The notes under the pieces are model-generated. The model was not told the DNA's origin and searched no databases. It worked only from the letters and a program-made list of their open reading frames with translations. Positions 42,371-54,667 of a DNA stretch of 64,000 bases are shown piece by piece. How positions within the stretch are numbered: position 1 is the stretch's first letter; the number at the start of each line of letters is the position of its first letter. Where the stretch lies: assembly GCA_011033025.1 (NCBI GenBank), contig WFMF01000007.1, forward strand, positions 1,364,001 through 1,428,000. The letters are read 5' to 3'. The position numbers were made by a program, and so were the translations under genes. This stretch comes from Beroe forskalii. Its lineage: Eukaryota; Ctenophora; Nuda; Beroida; Beroidae.

Positions 42371-44480
42371 TACTTCACTCCTGCAACACACTACTTGTCA
42401 CCGATGGAAGCATTTGACCTCGGATTTACTCCCCAAAGAATGTCCCAATACCTGCCAAAGACAACTACCTAAAGACCCTTATTGCCAAAACAGAGCATTT
42501 TTCTGAAGCGTTTGCGTTGGAAAGTGTTTTGGGCCCAAAACAAAGACGAAGACTGTAGAGGAACTCGATGTGAAGGAATCGTTTGGTTTCAAAAACCAGC
42601 AAAAACGCCTCCAAAAACATCAAGATCTTGACAAGTTCGAAGAAGATGTCCACAATCTTTATAAATTCAATTGAATTTTCAGAGGAAAAGACAAACTTCA
42701 AAAGAAATTGGACAAAAGATCTGGAAACTCTGAGAAAGTCCCACAAAATTATTGTCCCTGCCGACAAGACGAATAACTTGTATCTACTCGGCAGAGATGA
42801 ATACACGAAAATTCTCACAGAAAACGTCACCAAAACGTACAAGAAGTGCGATGCTACTGCAGTTGACAACATCAACAAGACTTCAGCTGTGTTAGCTAAG
42901 AAACTTGAGCTTGATGACAAAGTGGAGATGTTCACCACGGACACTTGTTTTGTCACACTCAAAGACCACAAGGCAGACTTCAGAAACTCCCCAAAATGTC
43001 GTCTCATCAACCCAGCCAAAAATCAAATTGGGCGAGTCAGTAAACGGATCCTGGAAACCGTGATTAACGACATGAAACGAAAAGCATGTCTTAATCTGTG
43101 GAAGAGTACCAAAGACGTGATAGAGTGGTTCAAAGTACTACGTCATGAGCATAAGCCAAAGTTCATTAAATTTGACATAGTCGAATTCTACCCCTCCATC
43201 ACCGCATCATTGTTAACGAGCAATTAACTTCGCCAAACTCCACGCAGATATCAGTGAAGAGGACCTCAACATCATAATGCACTTTCCAAGAACTCTCTCT
43301 TGTTCAGCGAAAGTGCATGGGAGAAAAGGATGGACGGTTTGACGACGATGGGCTCATACGACGGTGCTGAAACGTGCGAATTGGTCGGCTTGTGCCCACT
43401 ACACAAATTAATCAGTTCGTACCAGCCAACCAAATCGGCCTCTACAGGGATGATAGCCATCATACCCAACGCCACAGGCCATAGGGTAGACCAGATACGA
43501 AAACGTATCATCCAGATCTTCAAGGACGAGGGCCTGAAGATCACGCGGTTGAAACCAACTTGAGGATTGCTGATTTTCTAGACATCACCATGAATCTGGA
43601 AAACGGCAAATACTCGCCTTTTTAAATAACAGCACGCTCCTCATACGTTAATGCCCAGTCAAAACCACCCACTACCATCATAAAAGAACCTCCCCAACGA
43701 TGATTGAGCGACGAATCTCTGATATTTCCTGTAATGAAGAGGAGTTCGACAAAGCTAAAAGCCCCGTACAATGAGGCACTTGAGAAGAGTGGGTAGGTTC
43801 ACGAGCTCAAATATCAAGAAACCCCACCAGTCACAAACCAGCAGAAGGGAGGAAAAGACGGAGGAACGTGTTATGGTTCAACCCCCCTTATAATGGAAAC
43901 GAAAACGGACATTGGCCGTAAATTCTTCAAGTTACTCCATAAAGCACTTCCCTGGTCACTGGTCACAGCCACAAACTCATCAATAGGAACTCGGTGAAGC
44001 TCTCATACAGTGCTGTATGCCCAACGTGCAACGACTTATCAAGAGCATTAACCAGAGGGCTTTGAATGAGGACAAGGTGGGTACACCCCAAAGAACATGC
44101 AACTGTAGAAACCCCGTCAGAGTACCCCTTACAAAACAAGTGCCTGGAAAAATCACTTGTTTATAAGCGTCGGTCAAAACTGACGGACAAACTTTCTCTT
44201 ACTACGGCACATCAGGAAGGAGAATTTAAGAGCAGGTACAGCAACCACACAAGCTCCTTCCGCCATGAGAGTAAGAGAAACAGTACAGAGCTGTCGAAGA
44301 AGATCTGGGAAATCAAGGAAGCAGGAAAGGAGTACTCCTTAACGTGGGAAATAAGGGAAGAAATGTTTCCATATCAGGGTGGCAAGACCAAATGCGACTC
44401 TCTGTCTCACTGAGAGAAACTGCTGATTGTGACAAATCAATCACCATTTTGTTAAATAAAAGGACAGAAAATGATTTCTA
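42371..44480 (+). pseudogene. Penelope-like element copy 4, longest copy
   Basis: The longest open part (42583-43227, about 214 codons) covers the RT N-terminus: V-P-A-D-K-T-N-N-L-Y, then F-V-T-L-K-D-H-K, P-K-C-R-L-I-N-P-A-K, and the catalytic motif A block F-D-I-V-E-F-Y-P-S-I. After frameshifts, a G-L-Y-R-D-D catalytic box can be read near 43440-43460, then D-F-L-D-I-T (about 43580). The C-terminal part (44066-44413) has L-V-Y-K, a Y-Y-G equivalent disturbed by an indel, F-K-S-R-Y-S-N-H and T-E-L-S-K-K-I-W-E, fitting a GIY-YIG endonuclease with its Arg and Glu. It was a reverse transcriptase with endonuclease for target-primed transposition; inactive here. Stops and frameshifts are spread throughout. 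Confidence 0.75.
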
Positions 44481-44892
44481 AATGCCGACATAAGAACAAA
44501 TTTTATTGAGTAAATGCTTTTAATCATTCATGTCTGTCTGAGGTAAATTTCCCGTTTTTTCCAGCCGTGTTCAATTTTTAAATTTTCACAATTTACAGAA
44601 TTTTTCAGGGACTATTTCAATTTTCCAGTATATTTTTTCCATTTTCACCACTTAACCATTTTTAAAATTTCAGTTAAATTTACGGAAGAAAATATCAACA
44701 ATTTTTAAATATTTTTTTTAAAATTTTTCCGTTAATTTTCCGTTAATTCATTATTTTTAAAGAAAGGTATTATTTTCACATTTTCTAAAGGAGTAATCGG
44801 TGTTTTTTATGAAAATTGGTTACGATGCTGATGACATTGGTGTAACAGCCATGAAACAAATTGTTCGTCACTAAAGTGTTGTATCATTGTGT

Positions 44893-44897
44893 ATATA

Positions 44898-44928
<31 letters not shown>
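44893..44928. repeat. (TA)n microsatellite
   Basis: About 36 bp of alternating TA directly at the end of the last Penelope noncoding block. A shorter TATATA run stands at the mirror-image outer end of copy 1 (35158-35168). Confidence 0.85.
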
Positions 44929-44930
<2 letters not shown>

Positions 44931-44935
44931 ATATG

Positions 44936-45640
44936 AAATTTTTGATACTGGGAGGATTTTGTTTCCATTTAAACGGTTAGCATACTTTAGCAAGAGTGTA
45001 TGGATTTGAATTTTTTGGATTATTGGGAGGATCATAGATTAAATTTCAAAAAATGGTGGACACTTTAAAAATTTTGCCAGAAAAATCTTATCATAGATTA
45101 GAATGGGAAAACCGTGTGTGGCGGATTTTGTGTCGGCGTGTGTGTGGATTATTGTCGGCATGCACGTGCAGATAGAATGGGAAATGCTTGGGTACCCATG
45201 GTTGTGTGATTGTGTCGGAATGTGTATGGGGTCTTTGTTGGTAAAAAACCAAAGTTAGCACTGTGTCTAATGAACAGCTTGCAGATAGTGAAATTTGAAT
45301 TTTCGATGCGCATAAAAGTTTTCATGCAAATTTGAATAGCAATGGCTGAAATTTGCGAATGAGGCGCTGCACAAATTTAATAGCAGCGCCGAAAGTGAGC
45401 TTTGCCGAGGATATTTAATAGCAGCCCAACGGGCCTGCTAGTTTACAATAAGTTGCGTTCTGAGAAATATACCTAGTAAATGCACAGTACCTAGTTACCT
45501 AACTAAGTAACTAATGCACGTGTGAAGTTATTGAAGCTATGAATGAAATATTGATTCCCTATATGATTTAAATCGTCATCCCATCATTACTGCCATATTA
45601 GAACATGTGCGAAATTTAATTGTGCAATTTTTGTTCACAA
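44936..45640. other. No gene seen
   Basis: Contains GT-rich degenerate repeats (GTGTGTGGCGGATTTTGTGTCGGCG and related) around 45115-45230 and no ORF of interest. Confidence 0.4.
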
Positions 45641-45649
45641 GTACAAATA

Positions 45650-46990
45650 AGAGTAAAAATCCTGAGGTTACAATTCAGTTTATTGTTCAAAATACCTGGC
45701 TTCTGAGGGTTGCTGCCCGAGACCCCTGCCCAATAGCTCACTAAGTTTGATTTTCATCTCCATACGACATTTTTCATCATTAACTGTTAACAAGGGCCAA
45801 ATACTTTGAAATGAAACTGACATTACAGTTAGAGTCCTATTGAGATGAAAATTCTATCTGATTGAAAGCGTCTAGCGGGGAGGCTGCCCCCCAACTCCCC
45901 CGCCTGGATCTCATTATCATCTCTGTAATCATTTTTCATTTCAAATACGGCCAACAATTCAGTTTATTGTTCAAAAATACCTGGCTTCTGAGGTTGCCCG
46001 AGAACCCCTGCCCAATAGCTCACTAAGTTTGATTTTCATCTCCGCTGACATTTTTCATCATTAACTGTTAACAAGGGCCAAATACTTTGAAATTAGACTG
46101 AAATAAGAGTTAAAATCCTATTGATATGAAATTCTATTCGGTTAAAAGAAGTGGGGGCTGCCCCAGACCCCTAAGTTTACTGGATTTTGCCTCATCTTTG
46201 TGGAAATTCTTCATTTTAAAACGGGCTAAATAGGTACTTTGGAATTATTCAGAATTTTTTAGTCTAAATGAGAGTGAAAATCCTATTGAGTGAAAATTTA
46301 ATCTCTCGAAAACGTCTGGCTTATGGGGGCTGCCCCCAGACCCCTGCCTACTGGATTTCATTATCATCTCTATAAACATTTTTCATTTCAAATACGGCCT
46401 TCGGGCCAAGCAATGGCTTTGAAATAAGACTGAAATAAGAGTTAAAATCCTATTGATATGAAAATTGTATTCGGTTAAAAACGTCCAGCTTCTGGGGCTG
46501 CCGCCCCCAGACCCCTACCTAATGGATTTCACTATCATCTCCGTAATCATTTTCATTTCGAATACAGCCTACTACGGGCCAAGCAAATGCTTTGAAATTA
46601 GACTGAAATAAGAGTTAAAATCCTATTGATATGAAATTCTATTCGGTTAAAAACGGGGGCTGCCGCCCCCAGACCCCTGCTACTGGATTTCATTCTCATA
46701 TTTGTGTAAATTCTTCGTTTTAAAAACGGGCTAATTACTTTGAAATTATCCAGAATTTTTAGTCTAAATGAGAGTGAAAATCCTATTGAGGTGAAAATTT
46801 AATCTATTGAAAACGTCTGGCCTCTGGGGGCTACCGCCCCAGACCCCCGCAATCCCTCATACTGATACTACATTTTATACTATTACTTGTTTCAGTAGAC
46901 ATTTTGCATTTAAAATACCCCGAAATTAGACTGAAGTATAAGTTAAAATCCTGTTAGTTCTGAGGGCTGCCGCCTCCAGACGTCTGTTTC
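45650..46990 (+). repeat. About 165-bp tandem repeat with GGGGCTGCCCCC core
   Basis: About nine degenerate units, each with a G/C-rich inverted core (GGGGGCTGCCCCCAGACCCC) surrounded by AAATCCTATTGA, ATGAAAATTCTAT and ATTTCATTATCATCT words. Cores lie near 45710, 45887, 45985, 46147, 46324, 46494, 46655, 46825 and 46963. No coding potential. Confidence 0.85.
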
Positions 46991-46999
46991 ACTACTTAG

Positions 47000-47440
47000 A
47001 AATTCAATTTAAATTTACTGGGAGGATTTTACATGCTGCTAATGGGAGGAAAAACCTTTTTGGAAGGCAAGATATATATATGAGGAAGAATTATAAGTAG
47101 TAAGATAGGTATTTTTGAAATTATTAAGGGCTCAGGTAAGCTTATTTTACTTCGATGTTCCTGTATAACAGCAGATTGAGTGTAAGTGGCTTACATCCAT
47201 ATTGACACGCCCTGCATAGAAATGAAAACCTTGCAAACTTTCTATCAGCAATTTTATTTGGATTTCGATTTGATAAACTGTAGGTAGCAATAGATCAAAA
47301 TAGGTGCGTAGAATATAGAGACTTCTTAGTAAACTTTATCAGAAATAGGAGTATGAGTAGTGTGGTAACAAACATCTTTAATTGTAACAAGTGAAACGCC
47401 GTGTTTCTTGCAATATTTCAATGGATATATCATTCATTGA
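47000..47440. other. No gene seen
   Basis: AT-rich and apparently unique; no ORF or repeat is supportable. Confidence 0.4.
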
Positions 47441-48163
47441 AATATAGTGGAAAGAGATCAGAATGGTAATTGGAATGGAATCAGGATGCCTAAATGGACT
47501 GGGATAAGATGGACTGGGATAACATGGTTAGATCATAGTTGAAAATGGGCATAAAAAGATTGAGCTGGGATCAGAGTGCTCATTGAATTGGCATCAGAGT
47601 GGTAGATGGCCATTGGAATGAGTTCAGAGTCGTAAGCGGCCTGGGATCAGAGTGGTAAGTAGAATGGAATCAGAGTGGTAACTACCATTTATTGACATCA
47701 GAGTGGTAAATGGACATTTGAATGGGTTCAGAGTTTCAAGCAGACTGGGATCAGAGTAAAAATGGACTGGAGGAATGGGATAAAAGTGGTTAGTAAACAG
47801 GAATCGGAGTGGAAAAGGGGTCCAGGATTGATATTAGAGTGGCAAATTGACTGAGATTATAGTGGTACGTGTTCTGGAATCAGATTGGAAAGCGGAGTCA
47901 GGATTGTGTTCTCAAAGTGACGAATGGACTGGGATAATTTAAGTGGTTTGTACCTATACGGGAAATTAAGTGGAAAGTGGACTCAGGACTAAAATCATGA
48001 ATCAGGTTGGCAAATCGACTGGGAAAGAAGTGGTTTATTGACGGGAATTAGAGTGGAAATTGGACTCAGTACTACCTACTACTGAGACCAGGGTGGCAAA
48101 TGGAAATGCATCAGAGTGGTAAATGGACATAATTGGAGTGTTAAACGGACTGGGATCAAGTGT

Positions 48164-48468
48164 AGTATAGGTGGAATGGGATGAGAGTGGTAAGTGAGTC
48201 ACTGTAAGTCCTGGTTAGTGGATTGAGATCATAGTGGAAAATAGACATTGAACTGGGGGGGTCAGAGTGAGATGAGATGTCGCCCAACCCTCTGATCTCA
48301 GTTCAGCGTTCAATTACTACGCTGATTCCATTCCAATTACCACTCTAATCCCAGTCCTCTTACCACTCTGACCCCCAGTTCAATGTCTATTTTCCACTAT
48401 GATCTCAAACCACTTACCAGGACTTACAGTGACTCACTTACCACTCTCATCCCATTCCACCTATACTA
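48164..48468. repeat. Inverted repeat with 106-bp arms inside minisatellite
   Basis: Arms 48164-48269 and 48363-48468 are near-perfect reverse complements (one to two small differences noticed), with a loop of about 93 bp. This is where the minisatellite reverses direction. Confidence 0.8.
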
Positions 48469-48524
48469 GGGTAGGCGACATCTCATCTCACGACATTTCA
48501 TCTCAGGAGATTTCATCTCCGTGT

Positions 48525-48597
48525 CCTGACCCTAGGCCTAACCATAACCCAAACCCTAACCCTGACCCTAACCCAAACCCTAACCCAGACCCTAACA
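48525..48597. repeat. Interstitial telomere-like CCCTAA block
   Basis: Degenerate CCCTAACCC/CCCTGACCC/CCCAAACCC hexamers for about 70 bp. On each side are inverted GAGATGAAATGTC/GACATTTCATCTC words (48478-48515 and 48620-48662), so the telomere-like run sits in the loop of a small inverted structure. Confidence 0.75.
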
Positions 48598-49320
48598 TTT
48601 GCGTAGATCTGACATATTGTGAGATAAAGTGTCGTGAGATGAAGTGTCGTGAGATGAAATGTCCGTTCCCCGATCAGAGTGCTAAGTGGATTGGCATCAG
48701 AGTGGTAAATAGCCATTGGACTGAGTTCAGAGTGGTAAGCAGACTGGGATCAGAGTGGTAAGTAGAATGGAATCAGAGTGGTAACTGGATTGAGATGAGA
48801 GTGTAAAATGAACATTGGACTGGGATCAGAGCAGTAAGTAGAATGGATTATTGAATTTGAATTAGCGTAGTAAAGTAGTGAGTGAACTGAGATCAGAGTG
48901 CTTAGTAGATTGGGATCAGAGTGGTAAATAGACATTTGACTGGGTTCAGAGTCGTAAGCAGACTGGGATCAGAGTGGAAAGTGGACTCAGAACAGACGTC
49001 AGAGTGTCAAATGGACTGGTATCAGAGCGATACGTGAACTGGGAACAGAATGGTATAGGTGGATTGAGAGCAGAGGTGGATTGAGAGCAGAGTGATACAA
49101 GTGGATTGAGATCAGAGTGGTAAGATAAGAGTGTTAGTGGACTGGAATTGGATTGAGAGCAGAGGTGGATTGAGAGCAGAGTGATACAAGTGGATTGAGA
49201 TCAGAGTGGTAAGATAAGAGTGTTAGTGGACTGGAATTGGATTGGTAAGTCAGCAGAGTTCAGAAATTAGAGTAGGTAGTAAGTAGACTGTCGTCTGCCA
49301 TCAGAGTGGCAAGTGGAAAA

Positions 49321-49997
49321 TGTAGGAAACATCATGGAAGTCAGAACAACGCTATGATATCAACTGAACATTGGCAAATGAAGCATGTTTATATACATGG
49401 AATAAATAATCGCTGAAGACGATTAGCACATGCTATTTGAAAGCTACCAACAAACCAACCTCGTGTCAATTATAGTCTCAACAACCCCCACCACAGAAAT
49501 AATCGCACGTTATAACGTAGATTACGTACTAATGTCAACAATTGCCTATAGATCTACAGCAATAATAACTATGTGTGCATAATTCAGTTATCCCAGTACT
49601 ATTGAGTAGTGACAGTACTGCAATTTCACGCTCGATGGGTTAATTTGGCTAGCTAACCAGGATAATGTTACTTGATTGGGTACCTAGCATTAGCAGTTTC
49701 TGATCGTTTTAAGAATCATTTTCCGTCGCATTTAAAATATTGAGGGTCCCAGTTATCAAAATATTATGTAGTTATCAAAATATCACCTGCTTTGATAGCA
49801 TAGATATGACAATTCATTCGGGTAATTTGGTTCTGAAATGATATATGGCATATCTTTGCTTATAATTGTCCTAGAAATTTCGTTCGAATTGGAAAGTGAA
49901 CAAGCGTTCACTGATTAATCACATGAATTGGTCCATTTTCCTAATTAACATTCAGGAAGCCCAATGAGTTGTTACTGTAGGGCACGTGACTACTCCA
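49321..49997. other. No gene seen
   Basis: AT-rich, unique-looking; contains a local duplication TTATCAAAATAT at 49757-49790. Confidence 0.4.
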
Positions 49998-50222
49998 CTT
50001 AATTGGAGCAGCGCAGAATCTGCACTCGATCTGTTGTTGATTTCTACAGCAGATAATATTCCCTCGATCTGCGGTCGATCTGCGGTCGATCTGCACTGCA
50101 GATTTTAATGACCGCAGATTTAACGGAACATCGGACTGCAGATTCACAGCACATTTAAATAACCGCAGATCCACTGCTGACTGCAGATCTACCGCAGATA
50201 TTCTGTACAGGAACAACGGGGT
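49998..50222. repeat. Transposon-end block with AGATCTGCGGT repeats
   Basis: Multiple CTGCGGTCGATCTGC/ACCGCAGAT words, ending in ATCTACCGCAGATATTCTGTACAGGAACAACGG. The last part is the reverse complement of the block at 26385-26480, so both are ends of one transposon family whose tip includes CTGTACAGAATATCTGC. The other end of this copy was not located. Confidence 0.6.
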
Positions 50223-50659
50223 TAGTGTGAGTGTATTATCCATACTATCTTACTATATTACGAGCATAATAGTAATACCTACCTATTTCTATTCAATGCA
50301 CGTAAAGTTGGCCATATCTTCATTCCGCTTCAAGTTCACCTAGACTCTAGTGCACACAGCACAGTCGACATGACAACGCCTACTACAGCAGTGCAGCCTA
50401 TATGAACTTATGAAGGGTAAAGTATACACGGCCAACGCCCAAAGAATCAGCAAACTGGGATGTGTTTTTGTCAACAGTGAAAATCGTATATTCCAAAATC
50501 AAATTTCATAAAAGAGAGAACCGGTCAGTCATGGATTGGCAAGACTTTTGAATGCCCTGGCACCTTGCTGTCACTACATTACACATCTGTTGCAGAGAGT
50601 AGGGTTTGCAACCGATATTATCGGCGATACATTATCGCCGATAAAACGTTAAAAATAAT
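50223..50659. other. No gene; short CGATAA inverted words
   Basis: Near 50612-50645, ACCGATATTATCGGCGATA and TTATCGCCGATAA form overlapping inverted words next to the large palindrome. A related CGATAA-rich stretch follows the palindrome at 52446-52490. Confidence 0.4.
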
Positions 50660-52439
50660 GGTAAAAGTGTCACAAGAGTTGTGATTTTTGTCCAATGGAT
50701 CCATTGGATCCATCATGTCCAATGGACATGTCCAATGGACGTCCATTGGACATCCAATGGACATCCATTGAACATGATGTCCATCGGTAAAAATGTCCAA
50801 TGGTGTTCAATGGATCCAATGGATCCATTGGATCCATTTTTGATGTTCAATGGACATGTTCAATGGATCCAATGGATGTTCCATGCCCAGATCAATATCA
50901 TAATTAATTGGTCGCCCCCGAAAGTGAATTTGGTCTCCCTATTTTGGCCACGTAATTTAATTAAGAAATTTTGTTAATATGATGTCAAATTAAAATCGAA
51001 AGTTCATGGCAAAATCTAAAACCTATGCATCAAATGCGCACCTGAAATCCTATTCTCTATAATTTATGTTCAATCATGTCAGTACCTATAGTACCTACTC
51101 AGTACTCGATGTGAAAATCCAACACAATCAGCGGAAACGGATCAATGAATATCTCCTTCCCGCCTGAACGTGAAAGTGTTGTAACTTGTGAACCAAATTA
51201 ACTCCTAGGTCATAGGTGCAAATCGCCGTTACATTTATTTCATCATTCAGCTATGTAAAATTATATCTGCTTGGCTCAAAAGTCTCGAAGTAACGTATCG
51301 GATTACTCATCTTGATATAGCAACAATCATACTCTCCTCCTCACTGCGTTGAGGCTACAAATCTAATTCGATTAGGGTCCAAATCGAATGAAACCAGGAG
51401 ATATTATTCAAACTAAATTACGACCAACGTTGAAGTAACATTTTCGTTCGTTTGGGGGGTCAGATTCATGAAACCTGCGAACGCGTTCGTCTTGAGCTCG
51501 CTCTTAATAAGATTACGACAAGGAACAGGAATTGCTATCACCTAGCACAAGCTGCACATTAAACAATAGATGATTCCGATATAGAGTAGTAAGTATCAAG
51601 TAGGTAGGTACTGGCTTTCTAGGTATTATAAAAATTGATTGAATGATGCATTGTTGTTAATAGAGTTAAGTTTTAAAGAACTAATTGATAAAAAATTAAA
51701 TTTTTTTATTAATCCACTCAAATTTGGTCGCCCCCATATGAACCTTCGTTCGCCATGATATTGATTAGGGGTTCAATGGATCCATCTGAGTGGATCCAAT
51801 GGACACAATCACCAAACATGGTTTGGTAGATGGACATCAGACTGGTATTTTTGTTCATTGGATCCATTGTGTCCATTGGATCCAATGGATCCATTGTGTC
51901 CATTGAACACCATTGAACATGTCCATTGGATCCATTGGATCCATTGCACATTGTGTCCATTGGATCCAATGGATCCATTGTGTCCAATGGATCCATTTTG
52001 TCCAATGGACAAAATGGATCCATTGGATCCAATGGACACAATGTGCAATGGATCCAATGGATCCAATGGACATGTCCAATGGTGTTCAATGGACACAATG
52101 GATCCATTGGATCCAATGGACACAATGGATCCAATGAACAAAAATACCAGTCTGATGTCCATCTACCAAACCATGTTTGGTGATTGTGTCCATTGGATCC
52201 ACTCAGATGGATCCATTGAACATCCATTGGATCCATTGAACATGTCCATTGAACATCAAAAATGGATCCAATGGATCCATTGGATCCATTGAACACCATT
52301 GGACATTTTTACCGATGGACATCATGTTCAATGGATGTCCATTGGATGTCCAATGGACGTCCATTGGACATGTCCATTGGACATGATGGATCCAATGGAT
52401 CCATTGGACAAAAATCACAACTCTTGTGACACTTTTACC
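50660..52439. mobile_element. Large foldback: perfect 222-bp inverted arms plus inner palindrome
   Basis: Arms 50660-50881 and 52218-52439 read as exact reverse complements over 222 bp. Both are mostly TCCATTGGA/GGATCCAATGGA words. Between them, 51770-52221 is itself a long near-perfect palindrome centred near 51995. The 50882-51769 spacer has no gene but repeats TTTGGTCGCCCCC at both ends. Translated Met-Asp-Pro-Leu frames here are artefacts of the repeat. Likely a foldback transposon; no TSD was established. Confidence 0.8.
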
Positions 52440-52529
52440 AAAATAATTATCGGTTATCGGCGATAAAATCTGACCGATAATACCGATAATTTGATAAGCA
52501 AAATTTCCCATCTTTTTGAAGAAGTTTCC

Positions 52530-53780
52530 TGACACCACTTTACTCTATCACACTTTACTCTGGCACCACTTTACTACGGCACCACTTAACCCAAGGAATT
52601 TTTTTCAAGGAATTTTCAAATATAATTTAGTAATTTGTAACAAATGCATTGTTTTTCAAATCATACACACTCAGAAGTATGTTAATGGGCGTTGAGTAGG
52701 TGATGCGATGATAAGTTGAGCGTGATCAGATGAAAATTGAGCCTAGGATACCATGGTGATTGGTGGTTCAAGGAAGGGGTGAGCAGTGAGTGACAATGAT
52801 GAAGTGTCGAGTCACTGTGCCCAAACAGTGAAAGGACCGAAGCAGGGGGTTGAAAAATAGTCAAAAGGGAGGTGGGGTAACGACTAGGGTGATAGAAAAC
52901 CTGACATCACACTGAGGGCAACGGAGTGTAGCGGTAAGTGAGGCGGGATGGTCAAACCCTGACACCACTCAACTCTGACACCACTTCACCCAGAAACCAC
53001 TAAGCCCTGACGGCAGTTTTCCCTGACACCACTTTACCCTGACACCACATGACCCCAGAACAACATTTCCCTGACACCACTTTTCCCCGGAAACCACTTT
53101 ATTATGGAACCACTTAAACCTTACACCACTCAACCCTGACAACATTTTACCCTGAAACCATTTTAAGCCCTGGTGGCAGATTTCCCTGGCGCCAATTTTT
53201 CCTGACACCCATTAACCCTGACACCACTTAACCCTTACAGCAGTTTACTCTTTCATCAATTCACCCTGCCACCAGGTTTTCCCAGACACCAGTTTTCTCT
53301 TACAATTCTTTATCCTGACACCAGTAAACGCTGACACCCATTTACCATTACACCATTTTACTCTGACACAAATTGACACTGAAATCACTTCACAGTTACT
53401 CTGACACCACCTATTTACACTGATACCATTTAACCCCAAAACAACTTTACCCTGAAAACATAACATGACCCTGACTCCGCTTTACCCTGACAGTACTTTA
53501 ACTTGACACCAGTCTAACCGTGACTCCACTTAACTCTGATACCACTTCGCCCTGACACGACTTAACACTGGCACTGTTTTGCTCTGAAACTCCGTCACAT
53601 TATTTAACTCTGACACCACTGAACTCTGGCACCACTTCACAATGACGCCAGTTTACCCTGGTACCACTTCGCCCTGATGCCATTTTACCCTGACTTCACT
53701 AGACCCTGGCATCACCTAACCCTGTCACGATTTTACCCTGACACCACTTTACTTTGACACCACTTTAATACCCTGACAGC
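52530..53780. repeat. 16-bp minisatellite (CCTGACACCACTTTAC)
   Basis: Degenerate units CCCTGACACCACTTTA at 52530-52590 and 52955-53780. The section 52600-52950 between them is not repetitive and has no gene. Confidence 0.85.
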
Positions 53781-53789
53781 GCATATTTC

Positions 53790-54507
53790 ATATTTCCCAC
53801 TTGCAAAATCAAGAGTTTTGTAATTTCCTCGATCCACCTCGATCAAGGTCAATGGTGAATGAGCCCGAGCTCGTGTGTACAGTGTTTAATGTAAACAATT
53901 ACCTCATTAACACACAACAATACCTGGGTACATGTCAAAATTTAATTAAGCGTATCAATTAGAACGCGATCTAGGCAACCACTACCCATATATATACCTA
54001 CCCTATATATGAGTAAAAAAATTTAATATGTGCCGGCTCGCACATATTTTTTCGACCGAATTATATCAGTAACCCTTTATTACAATTATTCGACTTCAAA
54101 AATATCACGTATTTTTGTCTCCCAAAAATATATTTATAAGCCTACCAGTTCCATAGGCATATATTTCTGTGGTTGATCAGGAATTTTTGAAGGGGTGTAA
54201 TTATATTAGTGGGCAGCTATAATTGAATTCCACACTCTGCATCGAACTTATCAATCGTTCACTGTTCACAGATTGAAATCAAATTAAAATTGTATGGAAA
54301 CAAGCAAGATTATACATGGAAATACATTGAAATACTTCTGTGCGGCGTTTAAACTTTTTGCTCCAAGGTAAAATGACTTCATTACCGACCTTATTTTATG
54401 TCAAGGTGATCATGTATGCGCATTGAATAATTGAATTGACCAATGGAATTTCTAAATTGAGCATAATAATGATCAAGACAGCTGAATAGCTGAATTTGAA
54501 AACTACA
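53790..54507. other. No gene seen
   Basis: AT-rich with several TATATA words and no supportable ORF or repeat. Confidence 0.4.
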
Positions 54508-54508
54508 T

Positions 54509-54651
54509 AGGGGCGTAGCCAGGGTTTTGGAAAGGGGTTGGCGAGTTACCTACATTAATTAAAATGTTGAATTTCATATTTTTCTTGGCTCCAAGATCTT
54601 ATCATAGAATCAGGCGGTTGCTTGTGTCGCGTTCCCTCTGGCTACGCCCCT
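54509..54651. mobile_element. 143-bp MITE with AGGGGCGTAGCCAG ends
   Basis: Inverted ends AGGGGCGTAGCCAGGG (54509-54524) and CCCTCTGGCTACGCCCCT (54634-54651). The target duplication is unclear. The short AT-rich interior has no ORF. Confidence 0.7.
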
Positions 54652-54667
54652 GGATTTACAGTACCTA

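Larger units (their letters stand above)
47441..49320. repeat. About 23-bp minisatellite (GGGATCAGAGTGGTAAGTGGACT)
   Basis: Degenerate tandem units built on ACTGGGATCAGAGTGGTAA, mostly plus orientation, with an inverted section at 48290-48470. Interrupted at 48471-48670 by a separate block. No supportable ORF. Confidence 0.88.

Noticed and set aside
48399..48761. 120-codon ORF with Asn-Pro repeats
   Set aside because: It reads through the telomere-like CCCTAA block and minisatellite.
51718..52538. Several overlapping Met-Asp-Pro-Leu/His-Trp-Ile frames on both strands
   Set aside because: They are translations of the palindromic CCATTGGATCC repeat and occur on both strands symmetrically.
53245..53466. 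Minus-strand Val-Lys-Trp repeat ORFs at 52969-53466
   Set aside because: Translation of the 16-bp minisatellite.
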